NCBI GenBank assembly: GCA_045539595.1
Contig: JAZQFQ010000058.1
Span: 62,001-126,000, forward strand
Reading direction: 5' to 3'
Origin: SIG701 sp045539595
Lineage (GTDB): Bacteria > Bacillota > Clostridia > Oscillospirales > CAG-272
DNA: 64,000 nucleotides
A program made the translations under genes and the position numbers. The stretch's first letter is position 1; every line of letters begins with the position of its first letter. The notes under the pieces are model-generated. The model saw nothing but the letters and a program-made list of their open reading frames with translations. It was not told the origin of the DNA and did not search any database. Shown one piece after another: positions 44,890 to 54,009 of the stretch.

Positions 44890-45309
44890 ATGCCCTACAT
44901 GACAAGTCACAAAAAACGGATTCTGGATTTTCTGATCGAACACAAGGATCATCACTATACCATTGATGAGATCATTCACGCGCTGTCTGTCGGAGACAAA
45001 AAGCCGGGCAAGAGCACAGTATACCGGCAGATTTCCGCCCTGTTGGAGGATGGCGTGATCCGCCGTTTTGAGGCGGCGGGTGCGGACAGTTTCGTCTATC
45101 AATACGCCGTCGGCGTGGGATGCGAGCATCATTTCCATCTGAAATGCTCCCACTGCGGAAATCTTCTGCATATGGAATGCGATCAGCTGCGGGAGGTGCG
45201 CCGCCACATTCTGGAGGATCACGGATTCCTCATCGGCGGCAACGCGGTCATTTACGGCGTCTGCGCGGCCTGTCGGTCTAAATCCGGTACGGGAGGCGCC
45301 AAAGCATGA
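44890..45309 (+). CDS. zur: Fur-family repressor, probably Zur
   Basis: A 139-residue winged-helix metalloregulator: recognition region GKSTVYRQISALLEDGVIRRF, dimerisation domain with HHFHLKCSHCGNLLHMEC (Cys86, Cys89) and the C-terminal CAAC (Cys125, Cys128) zinc site. It is assigned to zinc because it heads a ZnuACB operon. The ATG-stop overlap with znuA (45306-45309) shows coupling. Confidence 0.9.
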   Translation: MPYMTSHKKRILDFLIEHKDHHYTIDEIIHALSVGDKKPGKSTVYRQISALLEDGVIRRFEAAGADSFVYQYAVGVGCEHHFHLKCSHCGNLLHMECDQLREVRRHILEDHGFLIGGNAVIYGVCAACRSKSGTGGAKA

Positions 45310-46241
45310 AACGGATACTTTGCTTTCTGACAGCGGTCCTTCTGCTGCTGCCTCTCGTCGGATGCACCGCAGATCCCGCCCTGGATGACGGCCGGCTGCA
45401 GGTGGTGACCACCACCTTCCCCGCCTACGATTTCGCCCGTGCGGTGGTGGGGGATGCGGGCACGGTGACGATGCTGATCACGCCGGGAACGGAGACCCAC
45501 TCCTACGATCCGTCCCCCCAGGACATCCGCAAGATACAGATGTGCGATCTGTTCATCTACGGCGGCGGGGAGTCGGACGCGTGGATGGACGCGATCCTTT
45601 CCTCCATCGACACCGCCGGCATCACGGTTCTGGCCATGACGGATGCGGCCAAACTTTTACAAGAAGATCACATCCACAACCCGGATGAGGAGGATTACGA
45701 TCACACCGAGGGGGCATACGATGAGCATGTATGGACCTCCCCCGCCAACGCCGCCGCCATTGTGGGCGCGGTACGGGATGCGGTTCGGACGATCGATCCG
45801 GCCAACGCCGATGTGTACACCCGCCAGGCGGGGGCGTATATCGATGCGATCACCGCGCTGGACGCGGAATTTTCCGCCCTGGTACAGGGAGCACAGCGAA
45901 AGACCGTTCTCTTTGCGGATCGGTTCCCCTTTCTCTATTTTGTGGAGCGGTACGGGCTGTCCTATTACGCCGCCTATCCCGGATGCGCGGAGAAAACCGA
46001 GCCGGGGCCGAAAACCGTGGCCTATCTGATCGATATGGTAACCGCGGAGGGGATTCCTGCCGTGTTCTATACGGAGTTCTCCGACCAGCGGCTGGCGGAT
46101 GCGATCTGCGAAAACACCGACGCAATCAAGCTGCTGTTTCACTCCTGCCACAACGTATCCGGGGAGGATTTCGCGGCGGGGGAAACCTACGTTTCCCTGA
46201 TGCGCAAAAACCTGACAAATCTTCGAAAGGCTTTGTATTGA
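45306..46241 (+). CDS. znuA: Zinc-binding lipoprotein of ABC importer (ZnuA/AdcA type)
   Basis: Cluster A-I solute-binding protein. The 311-residue protein has lipobox LVGC (Cys20), VVTTTFPAYDFARAVVGD, and the metal ligands THSYDPSP, an Asp/His-rich loop (DHIHNPDEEDYDH, about residues 120-132) and DEHVWTSPANA. The flexible His/Asp-rich loop is typical of zinc rather than manganese importers. Coupled to zur upstream and znuC downstream (TGATG). Confidence 0.92.
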   Translation: MKRILCFLTAVLLLLPLVGCTADPALDDGRLQVVTTTFPAYDFARAVVGDAGTVTMLITPGTETHSYDPSPQDIRKIQMCDLFIYGGGESDAWMDAILSSIDTAGITVLAMTDAAKLLQEDHIHNPDEEDYDHTEGAYDEHVWTSPANAAAIVGAVRDAVRTIDPANADVYTRQAGAYIDAITALDAEFSALVQGAQRKTVLFADRFPFLYFVERYGLSYYAAYPGCAEKTEPGPKTVAYLIDMVTAEGIPAVFYTEFSDQRLADAICENTDAIKLLFHSCHNVSGEDFAAGETYVSLMRKNLTNLRKALY

Positions 46242-46951
46242 TGGCTTTGATTCAATGTAAAAATGCATCCCTGGCCTACGACGGCACCGTGGTAGCGGAG
46301 CAGATCGATTTTTCCGTTCGCCGCGGAGAATATCTCTGCATTGTGGGCGAGAACGGCTCCGGCAAAAGCACTCTGGTCAAGGGGCTTCTCGGATTGATGA
46401 ATCCCATCTCCGGCACCATCGAATACGGAGACGGGCTGACGCGGCAGGATATCGGCTATGTGCCCCAGCAGACCAATGTGCAAAGGGATTTTCCCGCCAG
46501 CGTGCGGGAGGTGGTGCTCAGCGGCACCATCGGTCGGGGAGGCCGCTCCCTGTTCTACACACCGGAGCAAAAAAAGACCGCCGCCCGCGCCATGGAACGG
46601 CTGGGCATCCGGGATCTGGAAAGATGCTGCTACCGGGAATTATCCGGCGGTCAGCAGCAGCGGGTGCGTCTGGCACGGGCGCTATGCGCGGCGGGACAAC
46701 TTCTTCTGCTGGATGAGCCGACCACGGGACTGGATCCCATGGTAAGCGGGGATTTCTACGGATTGATTGAGGAATTGAACCGTCAGAACGGCATTACCGT
46801 CATTATGGTATCCCATGACATGGGGCCCTCTCTGCGAAGCGCGACTCATGTACTGCATATCAAACATCACCCTCTGTTCTTCGGGACGCGGGAGGATTAT
46901 CTGGCCTCCGAGGCCGGCAGGAAATTCATGGGAGGATACGGTCATGCTTGA
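46241..46951 (+). CDS. znuC: Zinc ABC importer ATPase
   Basis: A 236-residue ATPase with Walker A GENGSGKSTLVKG, Q-loop YVPQQTNV, signature LSGGQQQRV, Walker B LLLLDEPTTGLD and switch His in VSHDM. Start ATG shares its A with the znuA stop (TGATG at 46239-46243). Confidence 0.94.
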   Translation: MALIQCKNASLAYDGTVVAEQIDFSVRRGEYLCIVGENGSGKSTLVKGLLGLMNPISGTIEYGDGLTRQDIGYVPQQTNVQRDFPASVREVVLSGTIGRGGRSLFYTPEQKKTAARAMERLGIRDLERCCYRELSGGQQQRVRLARALCAAGQLLLLDEPTTGLDPMVSGDFYGLIEELNRQNGITVIMVSHDMGPSLRSATHVLHIKHHPLFFGTREDYLASEAGRKFMGGYGHA

Positions 46952-47774
46952 GAATTTTCTGTCCATGTTTACCTATCCCTTCATGATCCGTGCGCTGGTG
47001 GTGGGCACGCTGGTTTCGTTGTGCGCGGCTCTGCTGGGCGTCAGCCTGGTACTGAAGCGGTATTCCATGATCGGCGACGGGCTTTCCCATGTGGGGTTCG
47101 GTGCTCTGGCCGTGGCGGCGGTATGCCATGCCGCGCCGCTGGCGGTGGCGATTCCCGTGGTGGTGATGTCCGCCTTCTTCCTGTTGCGGCTCAGCGAAAA
47201 CAGCAAGATCAAGGGAGATGCGGCCATTGCGGTGATCTCCACCTCAGCGCTGGCCATGGGTGTGCTGGTACTGTCCCTGGGAGACGGGGTGAACACGGAT
47301 ATCTACAATTATATGTTCGGCAGCATTTACGCCATGAGCGGCGAGGATGTGGTGTTGAGCATCGTGTTGAGCCTGATCGTGCTGGTGCTGTTCGTGCTGC
47401 TGTACCACAGAATCTTCGCTGTGACGTTTGATGAGGCGTTCGCCCGGGCGGCGGGACTGCGTGCGGGCATGTACAACATGATAATCGCGGCGCTGACCGC
47501 GGTGACTATCGTTTTGGGCATGCGCATGATGGGCGCTATGCTGATCTCGGCCCTCATCATCTTCCCTGCCCTTACCTCCATGCGGCTCTTCAAAACCTTC
47601 CGTCAGGTGGTGATCTCCTCGGCGGCGGTGGCGGTAGTATGCTTCTTTTTGGGCATCACCGTATCCTATCTGTTCGATCTGCCCGGCGGGGCCAGCGTGG
47701 TGCTGCTCAATCTGGCGGCCATGCTCGTGTTCTCTCTTTTGAGTATGATGAGGAGAGGAAAGAGGAAGGAATAA
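46944..47774 (+). CDS. znuB: Zinc ABC importer permease
   Basis: A 276-residue ABC-3 family permease with eight or nine membrane segments, including GVSLVLKRYSMIGDGLSHVGFG and the coupling segment RAAGLRAGMYNM with GMRMMGAMLISALIIFPA. ATG 46944 has GGGAGGATA upstream and overlaps znuC by eight bases. A terminator follows, ending the zur-znuACB operon. Confidence 0.94.
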   Translation: MLENFLSMFTYPFMIRALVVGTLVSLCAALLGVSLVLKRYSMIGDGLSHVGFGALAVAAVCHAAPLAVAIPVVVMSAFFLLRLSENSKIKGDAAIAVISTSALAMGVLVLSLGDGVNTDIYNYMFGSIYAMSGEDVVLSIVLSLIVLVLFVLLYHRIFAVTFDEAFARAAGLRAGMYNMIIAALTAVTIVLGMRMMGAMLISALIIFPALTSMRLFKTFRQVVISSAAVAVVCFFLGITVSYLFDLPGGASVVLLNLAAMLVFSLLSMMRRGKRKE

Positions 47775-47818
47775 AATACATCGCTTTCCCATGCGACAAA
47801 CACGAAAGAATAGAAAAT

Positions 47819-47850
47819 AGCCTATACACAATTTGTATAGGCTGTTTTCT
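47819..47850 (+). terminator. Terminator of zur-znuACB
   Basis: Ten-base stem AGCCTATACA/TGTATAGGCT, loop CAATT, then GTTTTCTTATTT. A-rich sequence on the left could make it act on the convergent gene too. Confidence 0.85.
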
Positions 47851-47887
47851 TATTTATCCCTTCAAGCCAATATCATAACGAAGAAGT

Positions 47888-48733
47888 TTATTTCAGATAA
47901 GGTTTGCCTCTGTTTTGACAAGAGTAGCAGAAAACTCTTGGCTTGTCTATCACTTCTCTGGCGAAAATCAGCAAGGCAATAAATGACGGGGTGGGGCTGA
48001 AATGATAAACCGTCTGCACTTCATCGTCCATTTCTATCTGCGTGGTGTACACCAAGCTGTATTTCTTCAAAATCTCCAATACCTTATTTGATTTTTCAGG
48101 TGTCATTCCCATGGTTTTCACAAGCAAAAGCGGCGTAAACGCTTTTTTGTGCTCCCGTTGGTGCAGCAGAACGCATGCATTAAAAACATCTTCATCGGAG
48201 AAATCTTTGAAAAAAGCAGGATAGTCGATACCATGGAAATATGCCGCGTCTGTATCCTTGGTTTCGGGCACAATCAAAAAGTATTGCAGCCGATTTGCCA
48301 CACCCATTCGTGTAAAACCATGATCTGTCTCCACGGACGAGTAGTGCTGGGCGGTCTCATCAATTTCTTTTTCGTAGTCTTCAATACTGTTTCGTTCAAT
48401 CAGATGGATATCATCCATGAGGGCCCGTTCCATATCCCAACAATAATTGAACACTTGCTTGAATCGCAGGTCATAGGGAGTGTTATTCACTTTTTCAATA
48501 AGCGCAGACTGCAAATCGCTGTAATCCGTAATATTGCGCCCAAATAAGAAATCCACGGAAACCGCAAAGAAGTCCGCGATTTTGGGCAAAAGATCCGTAT
48601 CCGGAACACCTCCGTTTTCCCATTTTGAAACTGCCTGTGTGCTTACACCTACATATGTCGCGAGTTCTTCTTGTTTTATTCCTCTTCCTTTACGCAAAGT
48701 GGCGATCTGTTTGCCAATTATCTCAATACCCAT
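47888..48733 (-). CDS. XRE-family regulator with C-terminal effector region
   Basis: A 281-residue protein. Residues 1-65 form an HTH of the XRE type (LRKGRGIKQEELATYVGVSTQAVSKWENG). The remainder, with YHFSPTPSFIALLIFAREVID and a final CYSC pair, has no recognised family, but winged-helix-like strands are present in the middle (VKTMGMTPEKSNKVLEILKKY). ATG 48733 follows GGAG by seven bases; the in-frame extension up to 49036 is rejected. It is divergent from nothing and may control itself. Confidence 0.8.
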   Translation of the reverse strand: MGIEIIGKQIATLRKGRGIKQEELATYVGVSTQAVSKWENGGVPDTDLLPKIADFFAVSVDFLFGRNITDYSDLQSALIEKVNNTPYDLRFKQVFNYCWDMERALMDDIHLIERNSIEDYEKEIDETAQHYSSVETDHGFTRMGVANRLQYFLIVPETKDTDAAYFHGIDYPAFFKDFSDEDVFNACVLLHQREHKKAFTPLLLVKTMGMTPEKSNKVLEILKKYSLVYTTQIEMDDEVQTVYHFSPTPSFIALLIFAREVIDKPRVFCYSCQNRGKPYLK

Positions 48734-48788
48734 AAAGTATCTCCTTATGTATTTTCTAAAATAACGGAAAGCTGCTTTCGTTGTCTTT

Positions 48789-48844
48789 ATCATATCACAA
48801 CGCGCAGTTGATTTCAATGGAGGCGGCATTGATGAAATCAACTG
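48789..48844 (-). promoter_or_regulatory. Promoter of the XRE gene with inverted repeat
   Basis: Minus-strand TTGAAA (48812-48817) and TATGAT (48789-48794), spacer 17 bp. A 12-bp inverted repeat CAGTTGATTTCA/TGAAATCAACTG (48805-48816 and 48833-48844) overlaps the -35 box. Confidence 0.65.
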
Positions 48845-48963
48845 CCGTTTGATTGAAAACCGAGTATTCACAAGTTTTTCTTGTCGAGGGACGTCGAGGG
48901 CGCCGTCCCCTACCGATAAAACGGAGAGAGTAAGTGAAGAGACAAAAAATGTGATTGATGGAA

Positions 48964-49048
48964 CAAAAAAGGATCGCCCGCAGGCGATCCTAAAACGCTC
49001 TGATACTATTTCCGAAAGCGGCATGCTGCAAATCATGCCGCTTTCGGA
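48964..49048 (-). terminator. Double hairpin after the LytTR/ABC operon
   Basis: Two stems in the gene-free 48845-49118 segment: GGATCGCC/GGCGATCC (48970-48990) with T run on the minus strand, and a perfect 15-bp stem TCCGAAAGCGGCATG paired across an 8-base loop (49011-49048). They follow the minus-strand gene ending at 49119. No gene is supported in 48845-49118. Confidence 0.75.
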
Positions 49049-49118
49049 TTGTCACAGACGCAAGGTTTGGGGATGGTCCTCCCGCGGCGGAATCTTGCTC
49101 TCCCACAATCTCCGCCTG

Positions 49119-49562
49119 TTATTTATATTCTGCAGTCTGCTGTCTTTGCTTCAGCACTTCATTGAGCTTTTCTGTATTCCTCTTGATGATAGAATAAATG
49201 ATCGCCCAGATCGCAAAATAGCCAGCAACGAATATGCCTGAGAAAACCAAAATGGGAGTCACACCCCATTCCAGCCAACCGTTGAGCAAATAAGTGGCCA
49301 GATAACTGATATATAACACGCCGCCGTGAATCAGGATGGCCACCATCAAAGGCAATCGTTCGATCTGGTAGATGACATTCATGCCGCCCGCAATAAAGGC
49401 AAGTGCGGATAAAGAAAAAATACCAATGCAGACTTGGTTGACCGTTAACGTCTCCACAGCAGCAGTCTGCTGCAGGATCCAATATACTATCGCCAATACG
49501 ATAGGGCCCAAACCGCAGGCGATCAAGCCGCGGCGCAAAAATTCTGAAACAAACTTCTTCAT
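49119..49562 (-). CDS. DUF3021 membrane protein
   Basis: A 147-residue protein with four membrane segments, beginning MKKFVSEFLRRGLIACGLGPIVL and ending in a basic helix. This is the DUF3021 pattern, always found next to a LytTR regulator, which it probably restrains at the membrane. Its start overlaps the LytTR gene stop as ATGA (49559-49562). Confidence 0.85.
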   Translation of the reverse strand: MKKFVSEFLRRGLIACGLGPIVLAIVYWILQQTAAVETLTVNQVCIGIFSLSALAFIAGGMNVIYQIERLPLMVAILIHGGVLYISYLATYLLNGWLEWGVTPILVFSGIFVAGYFAIWAIIYSIIKRNTEKLNEVLKQRQQTAEYK

Positions 49563-50002
49563 ACTCTCTCATACCTCCGTCTGATTTCCGCAAAGCATCG
49601 CCTGGAGACATACTCCCTATATCCGCACGCAAACACGGCATCCACGCCACCGCTGAATACCGCATCAAAGCGCAGAATCCGATGTTCATTGGCAAGAGTA
49701 GATTTGTTAATGCGGATGAAATAAGAGGGCAAAACATCCTCTAAATCGCGAAGCCTGTCCTTGAGCGAATAGCGGTTACCTTTCGCGTCAATGGCAATCA
49801 CTTTTCTGTCAAGAATGGTAATACACTCTATTTCCTCAAACGCCAACTTCCGCATCTCGTCATCTCTGTACCCCATCATGTAGTCCGCACCGGAATAACT
49901 GCAGACAAGATTTTCAATCTGCTGTGTCAGCGAGGAGGGGGCGTGAACGATTGCTATGATTTCCTCGTCTGCGTTTTTGTCGATAATAAGTTTATATTTC
50001 AT
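49559..50002 (-). CDS. LytTR-family DNA-binding regulator
   Basis: A 147-residue regulator of the LytTR type without a receiver domain: EEIECITILDRKVIAIDAKGNRYSLKDRLRDLEDVLP and FIRINKSTLANEHRILRF are the diagnostic strands. Such LytTR-DUF3021 pairs act as transmembrane on/off switches for the adjacent transporter. It lies 12 bases after the ABC permease gene and overlaps DUF3021. Confidence 0.92.
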   Translation of the reverse strand: MKYKLIIDKNADEEIIAIVHAPSSLTQQIENLVCSYSGADYMMGYRDDEMRKLAFEEIECITILDRKVIAIDAKGNRYSLKDRLRDLEDVLPSYFIRINKSTLANEHRILRFDAVFSGGVDAVFACGYREYVSRRCFAEIRRRYERV

Positions 50003-50014
50003 CGCCCGGGCTCC

Positions 50015-50746
50015 TTACTGTTTTTTCATTTGCCAAAGAAAGCAGAACACAGCCGCCACTGTTATCAGCGCACTGTACAGAAGAATCGGCAGAATGTGCG
50101 AAACTGCACCCTCCAAGTTTCCGTTGAACAATGCTTTTTCCAGTTCTGCTGCGTGAACGAACGGAAGCGCATGGGCAATTCTCTTAAAAGTACCGCCCAC
50201 AAGATTCAAATCAAACCAAACGCCGGAAAACCATGCGGAAAGATTGGTAAGCAGTGCTCCGCAAATACCGCCGACCTGCTTTACGCCCAAAATACTGCCG
50301 CACAAGAGTCCCAATGCAATATTGAAAATCGCCATAGGGATGATACCCACAACGGCATAAACCATGTTTACGCTGACAGTCAGTCCCAAGGGAATCGCAA
50401 ACAAATAGCAGATCACCGTCTGCCCGAGGGCAATGGGCAGGATGGGCAGCATATAGCCTAAGATAAAGTCAAATCCCGTCAGCGGTGTTGTGTACAATCG
50501 TTGCAGGAAGGCACTTTCCCGGTCTTTGGCAATCAGAGTGGCGGAAAAAAGTGTCATAAACGACAGTCCGAATACGGTAATGCCGGGGGTCAGAGTGTCG
50601 ATTTCAAACAGGCTCACCGGAATGTTGGCCTGAATAGCACTAAGGAGCAATAATAAGACCAAAGGAAATCCCAAGCCGAAGGCAAGATTGATCGGATCGC
50701 GCAGAATTTCTTTCGTACATCTTTTGGCAAAACTCATCCTTCTCAT
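50015..50746 (-). CDS. ABC-2 type exporter permease
   Basis: A 243-residue membrane protein with six predicted segments: LAFGLGFPLVLLLLLSAI, TPGITVFGLSFMTLFSATLI, RLYTTPLTGFDFILGYMLP, and the later pairs. The AKDRESAFLQRLYTTP coupling helix is typical of ABC-2 permeases of drug or lantibiotic exporters. It overlaps the ATPase stop by four bases. Confidence 0.9.
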   Translation of the reverse strand: MRRMSFAKRCTKEILRDPINLAFGLGFPLVLLLLLSAIQANIPVSLFEIDTLTPGITVFGLSFMTLFSATLIAKDRESAFLQRLYTTPLTGFDFILGYMLPILPIALGQTVICYLFAIPLGLTVSVNMVYAVVGIIPMAIFNIALGLLCGSILGVKQVGGICGALLTNLSAWFSGVWFDLNLVGGTFKRIAHALPFVHAAELEKALFNGNLEGAVSHILPILLYSALITVAAVFCFLWQMKKQ

Positions 50747-51471
50747 ACCGCATCCTCCTTCACAATGGAAACGAACGCTGTTTCAAAATCGCTTGTTCCG
50801 GCACGCTTATTCAGTTCTTCCACCGTTCCTTGCGCAAGAAGACGGCCGTTTTTCATAATGCCTATGCGGTCTGAAAGTGCCTCGGCTTCCTCCATATAGT
50901 GCGTCGTCAGGATAATCGTCACTTTTCCTTTCAAAGAGCGAATCGCTTCCCACAACTCGTGCCTTGCAATGACATCCAAACCAAGCGTAGGTTCGTCCAG
51001 GAATAGTATTTTTGGTTCGCTGATCCATGCCATGGCTATGCTGACACGGCGCTGCCAACCGCCGGACAGCTTGCCGGCTTTCCTCTGAAGAACACTGTCC
51101 AAGGAAAATTGCTTGGATAGCTCCTGAATCTTTTCTTTCGTTTTTTCCCGGGAGAATCCGTGAATCCCGCAGATCAGCTCCAGATTTTCCTTTACGGAAA
51201 GATTGGGAGCAACCGCACTCTCCTGGGGAGATACACTAATCAGCCGCTTTACCTGCTTCGACTCCTTTGTAATGCTGTGGCCGCCCACGATAGCATCCCC
51301 GTCCGTAGGTTTGGTCAAGCAGGAAAGCATTTTGATAGTGGTGGTTTTTCCCGCACCGTTTATACCAAGCAAAGCGAATAATTCACCCTGCCGTATTTCC
51401 AAATTGAGCTTATCTACGGCAGTCCGGTTTTTGTACTGTTTGACAAGCTGGATTGTTTGAATTGCCTGCAT
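50743..51471 (-). CDS. ABC exporter ATPase (CcmA/DrrA type)
   Basis: A 242-residue ATPase with Walker A LLGINGAGKTTTIKML, signature LSGGWQRRV, Walker B ILFLDEPTLGLD and C-terminal TTHYMEEAEALSDRIGIM. First gene of a four-gene operon ATPase-permease-LytTR-DUF3021. ATG 51471 has GGAG ten bases upstream; the alternative ATG at 51504 has none. A TATAAT box lies near 51511 (minus strand) without a good -35. Confidence 0.92.
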   Translation of the reverse strand: MQAIQTIQLVKQYKNRTAVDKLNLEIRQGELFALLGINGAGKTTTIKMLSCLTKPTDGDAIVGGHSITKESKQVKRLISVSPQESAVAPNLSVKENLELICGIHGFSREKTKEKIQELSKQFSLDSVLQRKAGKLSGGWQRRVSIAMAWISEPKILFLDEPTLGLDVIARHELWEAIRSLKGKVTIILTTHYMEEAEALSDRIGIMKNGRLLAQGTVEELNKRAGTSDFETAFVSIVKEDAV

Positions 51472-51504
51472 TTGTGGTATTCTCCATTTCGGTTTTATTT
51501 GCAT

Positions 51505-51711
51505 ATATCATTATAGCAAATACACAAAGCGAAATGTTCATTGTTGTCTGTTCGGTCGTTTTCCGTGTCTTATCGGTTCAAGAGGGAAAAGGCGACACCC
51601 GGCTATCCGCCAAGTATCGCCAATTTTTCTTCTCGCACGCCTGCACGGCTCCTATGTCAGTAATGCTTTCATACTGTCGCATGGGAAGCCGCCGCAGGCG
51701 ATCCTTTTTGA
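51505..51711. other. Gap without a gene
   Basis: 207 bases between the LytTR operon and the ABC exporter gene ending at 51712. It holds the TATAAT-like box of the LytTR operon. It also contains GCAGGCGATCC (51692-51702), which also occurs in the terminator hairpin at 48980-48990. No supported gene. Confidence 0.4.
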
Positions 51712-53970
51712 TTATCCCGCGCTCTTGGCGGCGGGCTTTTTCATCATGCCGGAATCCTGCCGCTGGGCCATGACCAGCCGCCAATAGAATCCTTTTTGCT
51801 CAAGCAGTTCCTGATGGGTTCCGCACTCCACCAGCTTGCCCCGATCCAGAACGATCAGCCGATCCGCGTTGCGCAAGGTGGACAGGCGGTGGGCGATGGC
51901 GAAGGTGGTACGGTTTTCCGTCAGTTTATTGATGGCATCCTGGATCAGTTTCTCCGTTTCCGTATCCAGGGCGGCGGTGGCTTCATCGAGAATCAGAATC
52001 TGGGGATCGTGGATCAGCGCACGGGCGATGGCCACGCGCTGTCTCTCACCGCCGGACAGAGAATATCCCTTCTCCCCCACCATGGTATTGTATCCCTCCG
52101 GCAGGCCGACGATGAAATCGTGGGCGTTGGCCAGTTTAGCGGCGGCCACCACTTCTTCATCGGTAGCCAGCGGCTTGGAGTAGCGGATATTGTCCCGGAT
52201 CGATCCGGAGAACAGATGGGTTTCCTGCAGCACCACGCCGATCTGGGAGCGGAGCGTGCTCTGGGAGATATCCTTGATATTGACCTGATCGATGGTGATG
52301 GCACCCTCCGTCACGTCGTACAGACGCATGAGCAGATTGATCAGGGTAGTCTTGCCCGAGCCGGATTGGCCCACGATACCGATCATCTCGCCCTGCTTCA
52401 CATCCAGATCAATATGCTCCAGAACGGGATTGTAGGTTTCGTAGCCGAAGGTCACATCCTTGAAGGAGATATCGCCCTCAATACGGATATCGATGGGCAT
52501 GCTGATATCGGAGATCTCCGGCTGTTCCTCCAGAATCTCCAGCACTTTTCCGAGGGAGGTAAGGAAGTTGGAGATATTGCGGGGGATGAAGGTGATATAC
52601 ATCAGCGGGCCGTAGATGATATTGGCGTAGGAATTGAACTGATGCAGTTCACCCACGGTCATGCTCCCCTTGAACAGCATGATATTGCCGTAGAACAAAA
52701 TCAGATAACTGCCGAAGCGGACAGCGAATCCCAAGAGGGGGAAGATGGTATCGAACAGTTTTGCGTTGGATTCGCTCTGGCGGGAGGATCGCTCGGTGGC
52801 ATCGGCAAAGCGCCGAATCTCCCGCTCCTCGCTGCCGAAGGTCTTCACCACGCGGATGCCGTTCAGGGTATCCTGCAGAAGCTGATTCACCCGGCGGTTC
52901 AGCATCCACGCCTTGCGGTTGCGCAGCTGCACCGTTTCCCAGAATTTGTAGATGAGAAAGACCACCAGAGGGATCGGCACAAAGACGAACAGACTCATCA
53001 GCGGGTTCATATAGAACAGCAGGAACACCGCCAGAATAAAGGACACCACCTGCACAAACAAGCTGGGCAATTGTCCCGTCATAAATCCCTGGACGGTACT
53101 GACGTCGCCTGTGATGCGGCCCATCAGATCGCCGGTGGATTTGTTGGAGATGGAGGACAGGGACAGATTCTGGATCTTCTCATACAGCAGCGCCCGCATC
53201 ATGAGGGTGAATCTGTTGCCGGAGATCACGTTCAGTCGGCTCTGAATCACGTTCAAAAGCCGCTGGAACAAATCAATGGACACGATGGCGACGATGATGC
53301 CGATAAAGCCGCGCATGGCGGGACTGCCCGCCAGAACGGGACGGATGGCATCGTTGGTAATATAATCGTTAACGGCAGCGCGCTGAATAGCAGGGACAAT
53401 AAACTGGAACGCCACGGAGAAGGCCGCCACGATCAAAGGAAACAGCAGCATGAGTCTCAAGCCTTTGGTCAGGCCCCACAGTTTTTTGTATACTTCCTTT
53501 TTGCTGCGGCAGAAGGGACACATCATGGTGCCGCGGACAAAGGGGCGTCCGCATTTGGGACAAAATCGCTCCGGCTCTCCGTTGGTCAGAGGATCCCCCG
53601 GCTTCTCACCGGCGGCGGCTCGCTGTGCCAACAGATCGCAGGCTTTGACGAGTACGGAATACCGGGGCAGATTGCGTCCGGAGATAAAGCGGCAGATCAC
53701 GGTAGGCGATCCGTCGTACACCGTGAGGAAGGTACAGTTGCCGTACAGGACCTCGGTGGAGAAATCCCGGCACCGTGCCAGGGCAAACCGCCCCACCACC
53801 CGTCCGTCCAGAAGGCAGAATATATTCCGGTCCGTGACGGCGGTGAATCCGTTCACGAAGGATTCCCCGTACATATTGAACGGGACGCAGTACATAAGGG
53901 ATTCGCCCTCCTGCAAGGCATTCTCCAATGCCTCCCGATCCTCACGGCCCAATTCATACATCAGTTTCAT
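51712..53970 (-). CDS. ABC exporter half-transporter with N-terminal sensor and zinc ribbon
   Basis: A 752-residue protein. Residues 1-130 are a PH-like or beta-rich cytosolic domain (FNMYGESFVNGFTAVTDRNIF); residues about 136-155 form a zinc ribbon (FCPKCGRPFVRGTMMCPFC). Then follow six membrane segments (170-470) and an ATPase with Walker A GQSGSGKTTLINLL, signature LSGGERQRVAIARAL and Walker B ILILDEATAALD. It is the partner of the 54716-57133 protein. The DUF1854 gene lies between them, 39 bases upstream. Confidence 0.9.
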   Translation of the reverse strand: MKLMYELGREDREALENALQEGESLMYCVPFNMYGESFVNGFTAVTDRNIFCLLDGRVVGRFALARCRDFSTEVLYGNCTFLTVYDGSPTVICRFISGRNLPRYSVLVKACDLLAQRAAAGEKPGDPLTNGEPERFCPKCGRPFVRGTMMCPFCRSKKEVYKKLWGLTKGLRLMLLFPLIVAAFSVAFQFIVPAIQRAAVNDYITNDAIRPVLAGSPAMRGFIGIIVAIVSIDLFQRLLNVIQSRLNVISGNRFTLMMRALLYEKIQNLSLSSISNKSTGDLMGRITGDVSTVQGFMTGQLPSLFVQVVSFILAVFLLFYMNPLMSLFVFVPIPLVVFLIYKFWETVQLRNRKAWMLNRRVNQLLQDTLNGIRVVKTFGSEEREIRRFADATERSSRQSESNAKLFDTIFPLLGFAVRFGSYLILFYGNIMLFKGSMTVGELHQFNSYANIIYGPLMYITFIPRNISNFLTSLGKVLEILEEQPEISDISMPIDIRIEGDISFKDVTFGYETYNPVLEHIDLDVKQGEMIGIVGQSGSGKTTLINLLMRLYDVTEGAITIDQVNIKDISQSTLRSQIGVVLQETHLFSGSIRDNIRYSKPLATDEEVVAAAKLANAHDFIVGLPEGYNTMVGEKGYSLSGGERQRVAIARALIHDPQILILDEATAALDTETEKLIQDAINKLTENRTTFAIAHRLSTLRNADRLIVLDRGKLVECGTHQELLEQKGFYWRLVMAQRQDSGMMKKPAAKSAG

Positions 53971-54009
53971 ATAGGAACCTAATTCCTCTCATGAATTTGA
54001 TCCAACGGA

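Noticed and set aside
48849..49241. 130-residue plus-strand frame between the XRE gene and the DUF3021 gene
   Set aside because: No ribosome binding site, it runs through two terminator hairpins and over the DUF3021 C-terminus.
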